Shown: in pieces, positions 8,606-20,360 of the stretch
How positions within the stretch are numbered: the stretch's first letter is position 1
How the letters are laid out: the number at the start of each line of letters is the position of its first letter
From: an uncultured Vibrio sp.
GTDB lineage: Bacteria; Pseudomonadota; Gammaproteobacteria; Enterobacterales; Vibrionaceae
Length of the DNA stretch: 64,000 nucleotides
Assembly: GCF_963675395.1 (NCBI RefSeq)
Contig: NZ_OY776222.1
Coordinates: 1,240,001 to 1,304,000, forward strand
Direction: 5' to 3'
Program-made: the position numbers and the translations under genes
Notes under the pieces: model-generated
The model's database searches: none
Told to the model about the DNA's origin: nothing
The model's input: the letters and a program-made list of their open reading frames with translations, nothing else

Positions 8606-9499
8606 TCAATCAATGGTACCAAGCTTATTGATAACAAAATCTAGAAAGACTTTCACTCGTTCAGATTGATATGCACCTCCACAGTAGAGAGCGTTCAACG
8701 GATACTTTAGAGGTTTAAAACCAATATCAAGCTTTTGTAGTAAGCCCTTTTCTACATAAGGTGCTGCGATAATATCGGGTTGATAGCTTGCTCCAACTGC
8801 AGAGAGAGTCAATTGGCGAATCAGCCTTGGGCTATTGCTTTTGTATACGGCGCGTACGGCAAGACGATTATAAGCATTACTATGGTTCGAAAAACTGGCC
8901 ACAGGCCAACAAGCAGTAGGGTGAAGATTACTATCGATGATACAAGGCAATTGGGCTAACTTCACATCCTGTCCGTACTCTTTTATTAACTTGGGGGCTG
9001 CATACACTGAGCATTGAAGTGACATTATCTTACGATATCTCAAGCTTGAATCTTCTAATTCACTGGCACGAAACGCGATATCTATAGCTTGTTCCACTAA
9101 ATTAAGTTTTTGATTTGTAACGATGATATCAATCTGAATTTCTGGATAGCGAGCATGGAACTCTGGAATAATGGGACTTAATAATTCCTCAGCAAAACTC
9201 TGCGAAGCCGTCACTCGTAGCGCCCCAGACACAGCTTTGTTCTTTAAATGGAGTTGGTGGTATAACTTGTCAAATTTAGCTAGCACCGCTTGTGCTTGAC
9301 GGTAGTACTCTTGGCCAGACTGATTAATCGAAAGCTTGCGGGTGGTGCGATGAAACAATTTAACTCCGAGCTGCTCTTCGACGCGGTTAACATACTTGGA
9401 GGTCAGAGATTTAGAAATACCTAAACGCTCTGAAGCAGCGGTAAATGAGCCCGTTTCTATCACCGCCACGACTGTTCTCATACCATCGATAGTATCCAT
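8606..9499 (-). CDS. LysR-family transcriptional regulator
   Basis: A 297-residue DNA-binding regulator. The N-terminal winged helix-turn-helix (about residues 3-60, with TGSFTAASERLGISKSLTSKYV and LGVKLFHRTTRK) is followed by a periplasmic-binding-fold effector domain (about 88-290). It is divergent from a glutathione S-transferase gene 100 nt away, the usual arrangement for a LysR regulator and its target. The subfamily resembles the CrgA-like LysR group. The effector is unknown. Confidence 0.9.
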   Translation of the reverse strand: MDTIDGMRTVVAVIETGSFTAASERLGISKSLTSKYVNRVEEQLGVKLFHRTTRKLSINQSGQEYYRQAQAVLAKFDKLYHQLHLKNKAVSGALRVTASQSFAEELLSPIIPEFHARYPEIQIDIIVTNQKLNLVEQAIDIAFRASELEDSSLRYRKIMSLQCSVYAAPKLIKEYGQDVKLAQLPCIIDSNLHPTACWPVASFSNHSNAYNRLAVRAVYKSNSPRLIRQLTLSAVGASYQPDIIAAPYVEKGLLQKLDIGFKPLKYPLNALYCGGAYQSERVKVFLDFVINKLGTID

Positions 9500-9599
9500 C
9501 TATTGTCAACATATTGGAAATTGTTATTCCATACTAACGGGGTTTTTCTTCTTCGCAAGTTGTTCTTAAATAGAAAAACAAACCGTGTAGGAGAAAACA

Positions 9600-10253
9600 A
9601 TGATAAAGCTATACTGGCACCCTCTTTCAGGGCATGCACACCGCGCGCATATGCTGTTAAGCGTGCTCGAATTGGACTTTGAACTGATAACTGTTGACTT
9701 GCCAGAGGGGGAGCATCAACAGCCAGAGTTTTTGGCACTTAACCCCTTCGGCCAAATCCCTGTATTAGTAGATGGTGAAACTGTCATTTCTGACTCAAAC
9801 GCGATATTGGTTTATCTCGCCAGCGTCTATGATAAACAACAAAAGTGGCTTCCAGAACCACCTCAAATACGTGCAAATATCGAGCAATTTCTTTCTCTAG
9901 CCGCTCATCGACTAGCGGGATCGGTCGCCAAACTACGCGCAGCGAACTTATTTAATCGCAGCATAGACAGTGAGCCGCTCACTCAAGAAGCATATAAGCT
10001 ACTCAAACAACTGCAGAACTACCAAAACGGCCGTCAATGGCTGGTTGGAACAACGCCCACTATTGCGGACTTAGCCCTCTACAGTTATATCAAGTTAGCA
10101 CCAGAAGGCGGCATTAGTTTAGCTGACTACCCTGCTCTGGATGCTTGGCTCAAACGAGTAGAAGCGCTACCTGGCTTTGTTCCTATGCGACTTTCTAATG
10201 TCGGGCTGCGGCAGGAAAAACTAAACAGTGATGTTAGCGAAAACCATTGCTAG
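9600..10253 (+). CDS. Glutathione S-transferase family protein
   Basis: A 217-residue two-domain GST. The N-terminal thioredoxin-like domain (residues 1-78) carries NPFGQIPVL (the cis-Pro loop) and SDSNAILVYLA (glutathione-binding Ser). A helical C-terminal domain follows, with TIADLALYSY as N-capping box. Presumably it conjugates glutathione to electrophiles. TAGGAG sits 7 nt before the ATG. It is likely controlled by the divergent LysR gene. A weak hairpin (10352-10375, arms GGGCAGT/ACTGCCC) lies about 100 nt downstream and may end the transcript. Confidence 0.9.
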   Translation: MIKLYWHPLSGHAHRAHMLLSVLELDFELITVDLPEGEHQQPEFLALNPFGQIPVLVDGETVISDSNAILVYLASVYDKQQKWLPEPPQIRANIEQFLSLAAHRLAGSVAKLRAANLFNRSIDSEPLTQEAYKLLKQLQNYQNGRQWLVGTTPTIADLALYSYIKLAPEGGISLADYPALDAWLKRVEALPGFVPMRLSNVGLRQEKLNSDVSENHC

Positions 10254-10399
10254 CTTAGCCACAGTGTTTGGTAATCCAACGAAGCAGAGTGAAAAGTAAG
10301 CCAAAGAGTGACTGTCTGAACTGATACATAGATTAGGCGCAATAGCGAATGGGGCAGTTTCGAGTTGCACTGCCCTGTCTAGTTTTACTAATGGTTTAC

Positions 10400-10780
10400 T
10401 TAATTAGCTTGTCGCTCAGATAGCACTTCTTTAAAAGCAAACATTCCATTTAATGCTGCTGGAAAACCAGCGTAGACAGACATTTGAATGAGTACCTCTT
10501 TCAGCTCTTCTTCTGTACAGCCAACGTTGAGAGCCGCGTGCAAATGCACTTTGAGTTGCGGTGTACAATTACCCAAGGCAGTGAGTGCAGAAACGGTTGC
10601 GATCTCTCTCGATTTTAAGTCTAAGCCTTGACGTGTATAGATATCACCAAACGGGTATTCGATGGTGAACTTAGCTAAATCAGGACAAATATCTTGAAGA
10701 CTATCGATAACTAGCTGGCCTGCTTCACCATCAATTTTTGCTAGTTGTTCCAGTCCTAAATTAAATCGGGTATTTTCCAT
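10400..10780 (-). CDS. Carboxymuconolactone decarboxylase (CMD) family protein
   Basis: A 126-residue all-helical CMD/AhpD-like protein. Typical segments are KSREIATVSALTALGN, LKVHLHAALNVGCTEEELKEVLIQM and YAGFPAALNGM. It lacks the CxxC of AhpD peroxidases but keeps the CMD-type His and Glu. Relatives include gamma-carboxymuconolactone decarboxylases and uncharacterised stress proteins, so the reaction is not assigned. TAGGAG precedes the ATG. It follows a merR gene on the same strand and has its own MerR-type promoter (10812-10842). Confidence 0.85.
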   Translation of the reverse strand: MENTRFNLGLEQLAKIDGEAGQLVIDSLQDICPDLAKFTIEYPFGDIYTRQGLDLKSREIATVSALTALGNCTPQLKVHLHAALNVGCTEEELKEVLIQMSVYAGFPAALNGMFAFKEVLSERQAN

Positions 10781-10811
10781 TTCGTGTGCTCCTACTAGTG
10801 AATATCAGCAC

Positions 10812-10842
10812 ACCTTACAAGTTAGAGTTAACTCTAAGTCAA
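10812..10842 (-). promoter_or_regulatory. MerR-type promoter with 16-bp palindromic operator
   Basis: On the minus strand, -35 TTGACT (10842-10837) and -10 TAAGGT (10817-10812) are separated by 19 bp, the overlong spacer characteristic of MerR-activated promoters. A perfect palindrome, TTAGAGTTAACTCTAA (10822-10837), fills most of the spacer. The -35 overlaps the stop codon of merR. It should drive the CMD-family gene under control of the upstream MerR protein. Confidence 0.75.
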
Positions 10843-11195
10843 CTCACTTTTCCATTTTGATATAAACTAATTTTTACTTCTAATGCGTCCAGATGCTCTA
10901 ACTGCTGCTTTATATGATCCTTCAATTGTTTTCTGTGTCTTTCTAACAGTTCTTGACGATCTGATAGCGTTTGAATGCCTAAATCCCGTAATGACGCATA
11001 TTTTTGGATTTCCTCTAACGGCATCCCCGTCTCTTTTAGTCGCTTAATAAAGTTAACCCAATCAATATCTCTATTTGCGAAGACACGATGACCGCTGCTA
11101 TTTCTTTGCACATGTTTAAGTAGACCGATTTTTTCGTAATATCGAAGCGTGTAAGGCGATAACCCAACTGCATCCGAAAAATTTTTCATGTTCAT
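10839..11195 (-). CDS. MerR-family transcriptional regulator
   Basis: A 118-residue regulator. The N-terminal MerR helix-turn-helix (MKNFSDAVGLSPYTLRYYEKIGLL) and wing (SSGHRVFANRDIDWVNFIKRL) are clear, followed by a long coiled-coil dimerisation helix (about 75-110). No cysteines suit metal sensing, so it probably responds to an organic or redox signal. AAGG lies upstream of the start; ATG 11189 (residue 3) is an alternative. Its likely operator is the palindrome overlapping its own 3' end, ahead of the CMD gene. Confidence 0.9.
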   Translation of the reverse strand: MNMKNFSDAVGLSPYTLRYYEKIGLLKHVQRNSSGHRVFANRDIDWVNFIKRLKETGMPLEEIQKYASLRDLGIQTLSDRQELLERHRKQLKDHIKQQLEHLDALEVKISLYQNGKVS

Positions 11196-11326
11196 TGTTT
11201 TTACCTTTCTGCTAACTCAAGTTCGAACATCACTGTTTACTGAGCTAGCTTGCCCCTAACGTAGCGAATTATATTATCAAAGGCTTTTTCGAGTGTAATT
11301 AGTCAGTTTCATCAGCGGAACGTGGG

Positions 11327-11920
11327 TTATTCCTTGTTCCGATCCCAAATATTCGGCAGCATGTTGTTTGAATATCCGGAAACAAAAGCTTTTTTCTTCC
11401 CTGTATCTGGTTCAAAAACATGGCGACTAACAGACCCGATGTTGGCACCGTAGACGTGGATACTGAGCGACGTGAGATTTGAGTGAGCGTTTGACACTTT
11501 ATGAATATCCCCAACCCTCGGTGATACTAAGTCAATGCCACCACAAGGAAGTTGATGGGTTCCTTTTGACTTTAACCGTTCCGATTCAGGATCCAGATAA
11601 AATTCCTCGCAAGACTCAGCGCCTCGCATAACCCCTACCATCCCCCACACGGAGTGGTCATGCACTGGCGTTGCTTGGCCTGGACCCCAGACGAAACTCA
11701 CCACGGAGAAACGCTCCAATGGGTCACAATATAATAAATATTGTTGATACGTTTCTGGATTTGATTGAGCGAACTCATCAGGCAACCAATCATCGTGGCT
11801 AACAAGTTCAGTGAGGAGCACCTTACCAACCGCAAAGATGCGCTCTTCATCTTGGCCGACTTGATCAACCAATTGTGTGAAGGAGCAAACGAAGTCCCGT
11901 AATCTGGCTATATTTTTCAT
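11327..11920 (-). CDS. Cysteine dioxygenase / thiol dioxygenase family protein
   Basis: A 197-residue cupin that uses non-heme Fe(II) and O2 to oxidise a thiol to the sulfinate. The first cupin motif (PGQATPVHDHSVWGMVGV) supplies His87 and His89. The second (PRVGDIHKVSN) supplies His140. These match the 3-His site of cysteine dioxygenases and 3-mercaptopropionate dioxygenases. The bacterial sequence gives no sure choice between cysteine and 3-mercaptopropionate. It is a single gene with an AT-rich 290-base leader region. Confidence 0.85.
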   Translation of the reverse strand: MKNIARLRDFVCSFTQLVDQVGQDEERIFAVGKVLLTELVSHDDWLPDEFAQSNPETYQQYLLYCDPLERFSVVSFVWGPGQATPVHDHSVWGMVGVMRGAESCEEFYLDPESERLKSKGTHQLPCGGIDLVSPRVGDIHKVSNAHSNLTSLSIHVYGANIGSVSRHVFEPDTGKKKAFVSGYSNNMLPNIWDRNKE

Positions 11921-12214
11921 TGCTGGTTATCCGTAATTTGATTATTTAGCTTTACAACACTCTGTGGCTATCCGCATTAAGTGCAATAAGGCACATATCT
12001 AATCGATACTTTAATTGTATGAGAAAAAGTAAGTCAAATGCTCGAGTGATGAACTGTGCTGTCAATCAGTGCGAGCATATTTGGGCATAGTCGTGATTAC
12101 TCAAGGTTAAATCAAGGTGAATAGTTAAACGAACAGACCCACACTATTATTAATAGCATTCTTGAAGTGACTCAGTGAAAGCAAACTACAGTTTTCGTTT
12201 GAGAAGGAGTTCCT

Positions 12215-12754
12215 ATGAAATTATTTTTCGCGCTGACATTTGATGATGACACAAAACGAGAATTAATGACGTACCAGAACTTGTTACGTTCACACGGTAT
12301 AAACGGCCGACAGATTCGCACAGAGAACCTTCATCTGACGTTAGCATTTGTTGGTGAGTCCACACCAACGCAGAAGCAGAAATTAGTCGATATCTTACGC
12401 CAGTTGAATTCAGGGTGTGCTCGTTTACGTATTGATCATTTTGGTGCATTTAATCAAAAGCGAAGTCGACTGATTTGGATGGGAATAGCGAATAATCGCG
12501 CCTTAATGCGACTGCAAAAAAAGCTCAGTTCCGATTTGAAAGCACAAGGGTTTCCTACTGAGTCAAAAAAGTATACGCCCCATATTACACTTTTCCGTCA
12601 TGTCACTGGCGATACTCACTTAAAGCATGTCCACGTTAAACCGCAACACATTGATGTTTACTCAATTGCTTTAATGGACAGTGTGTACGTCGACAATAAG
12701 TTGGTTTACCAGGTTGTCGATGAGGTGATTCAGAGTCAGGGAATGGCCCCCTGA
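12215..12754 (+). CDS. thpR: RNA 2',3'-cyclic phosphodiesterase (2H family, LigT/ThpR)
   Basis: A 179-residue 2H phosphoesterase that opens 2',3'-cyclic phosphates and can ligate 2'-5' RNA ends in vitro. The two HxTx motifs are present: HLTL at His40 and HITL at His123. Length is normal. A strong AAGGAG lies 6 nt before the ATG. Single gene; biological substrate unknown. Confidence 0.93.
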   Translation: MKLFFALTFDDDTKRELMTYQNLLRSHGINGRQIRTENLHLTLAFVGESTPTQKQKLVDILRQLNSGCARLRIDHFGAFNQKRSRLIWMGIANNRALMRLQKKLSSDLKAQGFPTESKKYTPHITLFRHVTGDTHLKHVHVKPQHIDVYSIALMDSVYVDNKLVYQVVDEVIQSQGMAP

Positions 12755-12842
12755 CTCACTGTTTTACTGGTTTCAATATGCTCGCTCCTCTCCTGAGGGT
12801 ACTCAATCGAGCAGCAAAGGAGGCAAGTGTACTACGCATTTC

Positions 12843-14267
12843 CTATTTTTTAGGTAACCACGCCGTTCGGTCAATGTCCAAATCAGGAAACTCATCTGGA
12901 TTAAATTCTGGATGCTCAGCACCTGCTGCCAACTTCTTCCGGTAATCTTTCAGCAAGCGCATTGCTGTTGGGAACAGCATGATTAACGCCAGCAAGTTCA
13001 CAATCGCGAGAATGCCCATCATTGGATCGGAGAAGAAGAACACCGAAGTCGCTCCAGGAGCAACCGCGCCAACAAACACGATAGCCATAACAGCGATACG
13101 TAAAATATGCAAAGACGACTTACGGTGAGACATAAAGGTAAGCGCATTTTCCCCAAGGTAGTAGTTGTAAATCACGGAACTAAACGAAAACAACAATATC
13201 GCACCAGTCAGATAATACTGAGCCCACTGCCCAAGGTGAGACACTAAGGACTGCTGGGTAAGGACAACACCGTCCACCCCTTCAGCGCCCGGCACATAAA
13301 CATCGCCTAGCAGAATCACGAAAGCGGTGCAGCTACATACAACGATAGTATCGATAAATACCGATAGAGACTGAGTAATGCCCTGACTAATCGGGTGCGA
13401 TACATCTGCAGTTGCCGCTACGTTAGGCGCAGACCCCAAACCCGCTTCATTAGAGAATAAGCCTCGTCGTAGACCGTTAGCCAACGCAGCACCCATACCG
13501 CCACCAACGACCTCTTCAATACCGAAAGCGTTTTTAACGATAGTGGCAATAACACCTGGTAGCTCTGTGATATTCATAATGATGACAAGCAGCGCTAAAG
13601 CAACATAGGCAACCGCCATGATTGGTACGATAACGTCAGCCGCTTTTGCGATACGATGAATACCACCATAGATGATGAAACCAACAGCAATAGATAGAAA
13701 CACACCTGTGTACAAACGGTCAATACCAAGGCTGTCTGAAGCAGCACCCGCAACGGTATTGCCCTGAAATGCATTAAATCCGATAGCGAAAGAAGCGATC
13801 AGACAAACAGCATAAACATAAGCGAGCCAGCGATAATCTTCACCAAGACCGTGAATAATCGTACGTGCAGCACCACCACGGAAATCATCGCCTTCTTTTC
13901 GTTTATATAACTGGGCCAACGAACACTCGACTAAACTGGTGGCCATTCCGACGAGTGCCACGGCCCACATCCAGAAGACAGCGCCTGGCCCACCGAGCGT
14001 GATTGCAACAGCAACACCTGCGATGTTACCGCCACCAACACGCCCACCGATGGAGAGTAAAAGTGCTTCACGGCCAGAAATGGCTTTTGCATCTGAAGTC
14101 TGGTTTTTAGTCAGTAAAACGCGAAACATTCGTTTGAAGAATCGGAATTGAACAAAGTCAGTTACGATCGTGAAGAACAGACCAAAGATCACTAGGAACG
14201 GAACTAGAGCCCAGCCCCATGTGAGGTCTCCAATAATACCAAAAAAGGATTCAAGTAATTGCATCAT
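12843..14267 (-). CDS. Sodium:alanine symporter family (AGCS) transporter
   Basis: A 474-residue inner-membrane amino acid:cation symporter with about 11 hydrophobic segments. Family signatures include GRVGGGNIAGVAVAI near the N-terminus and NGLRRGLFSNEAGLGSAP in the middle, both typical of AlsT/DagA/AgcS proteins that import alanine or glycine with Na+. It is monocistronic. Substrate is inferred from the family. Confidence 0.93.
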   Translation of the reverse strand: MMQLLESFFGIIGDLTWGWALVPFLVIFGLFFTIVTDFVQFRFFKRMFRVLLTKNQTSDAKAISGREALLLSIGGRVGGGNIAGVAVAITLGGPGAVFWMWAVALVGMATSLVECSLAQLYKRKEGDDFRGGAARTIIHGLGEDYRWLAYVYAVCLIASFAIGFNAFQGNTVAGAASDSLGIDRLYTGVFLSIAVGFIIYGGIHRIAKAADVIVPIMAVAYVALALLVIIMNITELPGVIATIVKNAFGIEEVVGGGMGAALANGLRRGLFSNEAGLGSAPNVAATADVSHPISQGITQSLSVFIDTIVVCSCTAFVILLGDVYVPGAEGVDGVVLTQQSLVSHLGQWAQYYLTGAILLFSFSSVIYNYYLGENALTFMSHRKSSLHILRIAVMAIVFVGAVAPGATSVFFFSDPMMGILAIVNLLALIMLFPTAMRLLKDYRKKLAAGAEHPEFNPDEFPDLDIDRTAWLPKK

Positions 14268-14512
14268 TATTCCTCAAATTAATTGTAGGCTTTCTGATTT
14301 ATTATCTAAGTAACTAATAAATAAGTTTAATTCTTTACAACCCATGATAATCGGCACGTCACTTTTGTTTTTCGATAAAACATCATGTCACTATTATGAT
14401 AGTCAGTGAATGTGGGGATAGAAATAAAGATTCTGAGGCTAAAGGTCAGCGAAACACGATGACTTTAAATGGTCAGTTAACAATGGATTTATTGAAGGGT
14501 GCTAGAAACAAC

Positions 14513-14550
14513 AAATGCCCCTATTCGAGAGTCCGTGAATAGAGGCATTT
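14513..14550 (-). terminator. Terminator of the artPIQM operon
   Basis: A 14-bp stem with one mismatch (14513-14526 with 14537-14550; arms AAATGCCCCTATTC/GAATAGAGGCATTT) and 10-nt loop lies 16 nt past the artM stop. On the minus strand the stem runs into a T-rich TTTGTTGTTTCT tract. Confidence 0.75.
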
Positions 14551-14566
14551 AAAATTGAATAGAGGA

Positions 14567-15235
14567 TTACGCAGCTTCGAACGCCAGTACTTTCTTCTCT
14601 ACCTTGCGGAAAATAAGCGTCAGAATGCCATTGACCGTTAGATAGAATGCCCCAGCGACACCAAACACGGTGAGCGTGTCGTAAGTTTGAGCGTTGATGC
14701 GTTGCGCGTATCCCATAAGATCCATAATGGTGATCGTGCTCGCCAGCGAAGTACCTTTGAAGACCAAAATCACTTCATTCGAGTACGCCGGAACCGCCCG
14801 TCGAATCGCATATGGGAGTAATACTTTTAACGTGGTCGACTTGTCCATACCCAGTGCACGACAAGCTTGCCATTGACCTGAAGGGATTGCATTAAAAGCG
14901 CCTTTAAATAGCTGAGTACTGTATGACGCCGTATTCAGCGCCAGTGCGACCATTGCGCAAAACCAAGGCTGACGAAGCCAAGACCACAAAAAGCTCTCTC
15001 TGATCACATCAAATTGCCCTGGGCCGTAGTAGACCAAGAAAATCTGTACCAACAGCGGCGTACCTGTGAACAAGGTAATAATGCCACGGCTTAGCCAATG
15101 TAAACCAGGCGTGCGCAGAATCAGAGTTAACGTCATCAACAAGGCTAGAATGCAGCCTACGATTAATGAAGCTACGGTCAGTTGAATACTGGTTCCGAGG
15201 CCTTCAACCAATTGCCAAACGTGTTGTTCGTTCAT
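14567..15235 (-). CDS. artM: Arginine ABC transporter permease ArtM
   Basis: A 222-residue inner-membrane permease of the HisMQ/ArtMQ family with about five membrane helices. The EAA-type loop (WQACRALGMDKSTTLKVLLPYAIRRAVPAYSNE, spanning about residues 122-154) contacts the ATPase. Length equals that of E. coli ArtM. Its start overlaps the artQ stop by 4 nt, so translation is probably coupled. It pairs with ArtQ as the membrane channel of the artPIQM importer. Confidence 0.9.
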   Translation of the reverse strand: MNEQHVWQLVEGLGTSIQLTVASLIVGCILALLMTLTLILRTPGLHWLSRGIITLFTGTPLLVQIFLVYYGPGQFDVIRESFLWSWLRQPWFCAMVALALNTASYSTQLFKGAFNAIPSGQWQACRALGMDKSTTLKVLLPYAIRRAVPAYSNEVILVFKGTSLASTITIMDLMGYAQRINAQTYDTLTVFGVAGAFYLTVNGILTLIFRKVEKKVLAFEAA

Positions 15236-15921
15236 GCGGTTGCCTCCTGCCCCATGCTGATGCCTTTAACCGAAAACTTCTTATCAATCTGCTTCACCAC
15301 TCGTTGCGTCACCAACGTAATCACCAAATAAACGGCGGCCGCAGTTGCGTACCAAGTAAACGCTTCGTGTGTAGCAGCAGAAGTGAGCTGAGCTTGCTTT
15401 AGGAGATCAGTCACACCAATAAGCGAAACCAATGCAGTATCTTTAAGCAACACTAACCATTGGTTTGTAAGACCAGGTAGCGCGTGCCTTACCGCCTGTG
15501 GCAAAACAATGCGCACAAAAGCATGTACTTGGCCTATCCCCAATGCGCTTGCTGCTTCTCTCTGCCCTTTGCCAACCGCTTTAAGTGCGCCACGAAGCGT
15601 CTGAGAGGCGTAAGAAGCAAAGATCAATGACAGTGCAATCACGCCGGACAAAAACGGGCTAACTTCAATAAAGTCACCGGTGATCAAAAACAGAACCTGC
15701 GTTGATCCAAAATAGATGAACAACACGACAAGAAGCTCTGGCAAGCCGCGAATCACTGTGACAAAAGCTGTTGTAGGCCATTTCACGAATACACGACGAG
15801 ACATTTCACCACTGGCGAATACCACTGCCAGAATCAAACCGACTAACAGACTTGCAAAAGCTAGCTGGACAGTCATCCAGCTCGCTTGCACAAGAGATAG
15901 AGAATAGCCCGATAACGCCAT
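15232..15921 (-). CDS. artQ: Arginine ABC transporter permease ArtQ
   Basis: A 229-residue polar amino acid permease with about five membrane helices and the coupling loop GQREAASALGIG followed by IVLPQAVRHALPGL. Heterodimer partner of ArtM. It starts 1 nt after the binding-protein stop and overlaps artM by 4 nt. Position and size match artQ of E. coli. Confidence 0.9.
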   Translation of the reverse strand: MALSGYSLSLVQASWMTVQLAFASLLVGLILAVVFASGEMSRRVFVKWPTTAFVTVIRGLPELLVVLFIYFGSTQVLFLITGDFIEVSPFLSGVIALSLIFASYASQTLRGALKAVGKGQREAASALGIGQVHAFVRIVLPQAVRHALPGLTNQWLVLLKDTALVSLIGVTDLLKQAQLTSAATHEAFTWYATAAAVYLVITLVTQRVVKQIDKKFSVKGISMGQEATA

Positions 15922-15922
15922 A

Positions 15923-16654
15923 TTAGTTACCGAAGTACTTGTTGAAGATCACGTCGTATTCACCGTTAGCTTTTACGGTTTTCAGAGCAGTATTCAGTTT
16001 GTTGACAAGTTCTTCGTTATCTTTGTTTACTGCGATACCGAAACCGTTGCCGAAGTATTTCGCATTGGTCACACGTTCGCCAACGTAGGTTAGGTTATCT
16101 TCTTTCTTGAACCATTCAGCTACCACAGCAGTGTCACCAAAAACGGAGTCAATGCGGCCATTTTTCATATCAATGAAAGCATCTTGGTAGCTTGCGTATG
16201 GAACCGCAGTTACACCAGGAAGCTGCTCAAGCAGGTAAGTTTGATGTGTTGTGCCGTTTTGAACACCAACACGCTTGCCTTCTAACTGGGTTTTATCCGC
16301 AACTTTGCCTTTTACAGAAACAAAGGCGGCTGAGTTGTCGTAGTACGAATCAGAAAAGTTTACTTGCTCTAAACGTGCATCAGTAATGTCCATCGCAGAG
16401 ATAGCCGCATCGTAACGTTTGAATTTTAATGCAGGAATCAAGCTATCAAAAGCTTGGTTATAGAAGCTACATTTTGTTTCCATTTCTTTACAAAGTGCAT
16501 TCGCAAGGTCCACGTCGAAGCCTTGGATTTGGTTATTTTCATCCATGTATTCGAATGGTGCGTAAGTCGCTTCCATCGCAAATTTAATTTCATCTTGTGC
16601 TGCTGCGTTTGCAGAAATAAGGCCAATTAGTGAAGCCAGTAAAATCTTTTGCAT
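15923..16654 (-). CDS. artI: Arginine ABC transporter periplasmic binding protein
   Basis: A 243-residue periplasmic solute-binding protein of the HisJ/ArtJ type. The signal peptide (MQKILLASLIGLISANAAA, residues 1-19) is followed by ATYAPFEYMDENNQIQGFDVDLANALC, the family's ligand-binding start. KRVGVQNGTTHQTYL and NGRIDSVFGDTAVV also match ArtJ/ArtI. Likely ligand: L-arginine (related basic amino acids possible). The ATG at 16654 is chosen because it has GGAG upstream and starts the signal peptide; the frame extends further upstream without coding character. It lies 100 nt behind artP. Confidence 0.9.
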   Translation of the reverse strand: MQKILLASLIGLISANAAAQDEIKFAMEATYAPFEYMDENNQIQGFDVDLANALCKEMETKCSFYNQAFDSLIPALKFKRYDAAISAMDITDARLEQVNFSDSYYDNSAAFVSVKGKVADKTQLEGKRVGVQNGTTHQTYLLEQLPGVTAVPYASYQDAFIDMKNGRIDSVFGDTAVVAEWFKKEDNLTYVGERVTNAKYFGNGFGIAVNKDNEELVNKLNTALKTVKANGEYDVIFNKYFGN

Positions 16655-16754
16655 TGCAATACTCCGTGTGTACGTCTTGGGCTGACACTCGCAATGACAG
16701 CCAGTCATCTGTGATTGTTATTTATAGCTACACCCTTTTATGGGTATAAATTTT

Positions 16755-17483
16755 TTAATGTTTTAAATAATCAGCAAACTGAGTCGTCTGCGGATTAGTA
16801 AATGAATCGTTTGTGCCATGCTCAACAATATGCCCTTTCTCGAGGTACAAAACATGGCTGGCTATCTTTTTGGCAAAATCCACTTCGTGAGTCACCACAA
16901 CCTGAGTAATGCCAGTGCCACTTAAATCCTTAATGATTTTAACCACTTGGTTGGTAATTTCAGGATCAAGCGCAGCCGTAGGTTCATCAAACAAAAGAAC
17001 TTCAGGTTTCATCATCAACGCACGTGCAATCGCAACACGCTGTTGTTGCCCACCAGATAACTCCATTGGCCAAGCGTCGGCTTTATCTGCCAAATGCAAG
17101 GTCGCCAAAATCTGCATCGCCTGCTGCTTAGCTTCATCTTTCGCCATGCCAGAGACTTGGACTGGCGCTTCAATCAAGTTTTCCATGACCGTCATATGTG
17201 GCCAAAGATTGTACTGTTGGAACACCATACCGACTTTACGGCGAAGCGCTAAACCTTGCTTTTCTTTAATTTCAGTTGAAAAGTCGAAAGCGTCATTCGC
17301 GATGTTTAACTTGCCATTATCCGCACCTTCTAAAAGGTTGAGAACGCGTAGCAGAGAGCTTTTCCCTGCTCCGCTTGGGCCTAATAACACCAATGTTTCA
17401 CCGCTTTCACAATTAAAACTGACATCGTGAAGAACTTGTGTATCACCGTAAGATTTGTTGATCCCGCAAACCTGAATACTCAT
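16755..17483 (-). CDS. artP: Arginine ABC transporter ATP-binding protein ArtP
   Basis: A 242-residue ATPase that powers the importer. Walker [10 protein letters not shown], the Q-loop [15 protein letters not shown], the signature [17 protein letters not shown], Walker [15 protein letters not shown] and H-switch VVTHE are all intact. The sequence closely follows E. coli ArtP, which also begins MSIQ; hence ATG 17483 rather than ATG 17498. It is the first gene of the operon. A hairpin just after its stop (about 16726-16745, arms TACACCC/GGGTATA) may adjust expression of the highly needed binding protein. Confidence 0.93.
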   Translation of the reverse strand: MSIQVCGINKSYGDTQVLHDVSFNCESGETLVLLGPSGAGKSSLLRVLNLLEGADNGKLNIANDAFDFSTEIKEKQGLALRRKVGMVFQQYNLWPHMTVMENLIEAPVQVSGMAKDEAKQQAMQILATLHLADKADAWPMELSGGQQQRVAIARALMMKPEVLLFDEPTAALDPEITNQVVKIIKDLSGTGITQVVVTHEVDFAKKIASHVLYLEKGHIVEHGTNDSFTNPQTTQFADYLKH

Positions 17484-20044
<2,561 letters not shown>

Positions 20045-20088
20045 TTGCAAGCCAATTTCACTGAAAGCACCTAGGTGCCTATTAATTT

Positions 20089-20114
20089 AAAGCCGCTAAC
20101 TTTGGCGGCTTTTT
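20089..20114 (+). terminator. Terminator of katG
   Basis: Stem AAAGCCGC (20089-20096) / GCGGCTTT (20105-20112) with an 8-nt loop followed by TTTTT, 45 nt after the katG stop. A perfect palindrome GCACCTAGGTGC lies just upstream of it. Confidence 0.85.
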
Positions 20115-20132
20115 GTTTACACTGTAAATCTA

Positions 20133-20360
20133 TTAAAGCTTAACCCAAACCTGCGGGAATTGATCACTTTCTGTTTGGACATTGATGCTCACCAAAGCAT
20201 CGTTATCCACTTCAAAACCAACAATTTCACCTTCTGGGGTAATGGATTCGAATGGAGGAAACGTCGCATCCGTACCAAAACGAATGGTATCACCTGCGGC
20301 GAATGTCATCGTAGAAAACAAAGAAGATAAAGCTAAAAGTAGTACTCGAGACCTTTTCAT
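20133..20360 (-). pseudogene. Remnant of a periplasmic amino acid-binding protein gene
   Basis: The 75-residue product keeps a signal peptide (MKRSRVLLLALSSLFSTMTFAA) and the start of a HisJ/ArtJ-type binding protein (TIRFGTDATFPPFES, GEIVGFEVD). It then breaks into an unrelated 20-residue tail. The remaining ~180 residues of a normal binding protein are missing, so an internal deletion or rearrangement is likely. No permease or ATPase genes adjoin it. The ATG at 20360 is chosen to start the signal peptide; ATG 20372 is also in frame. A short secreted peptide is a less likely alternative. Confidence 0.7.
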
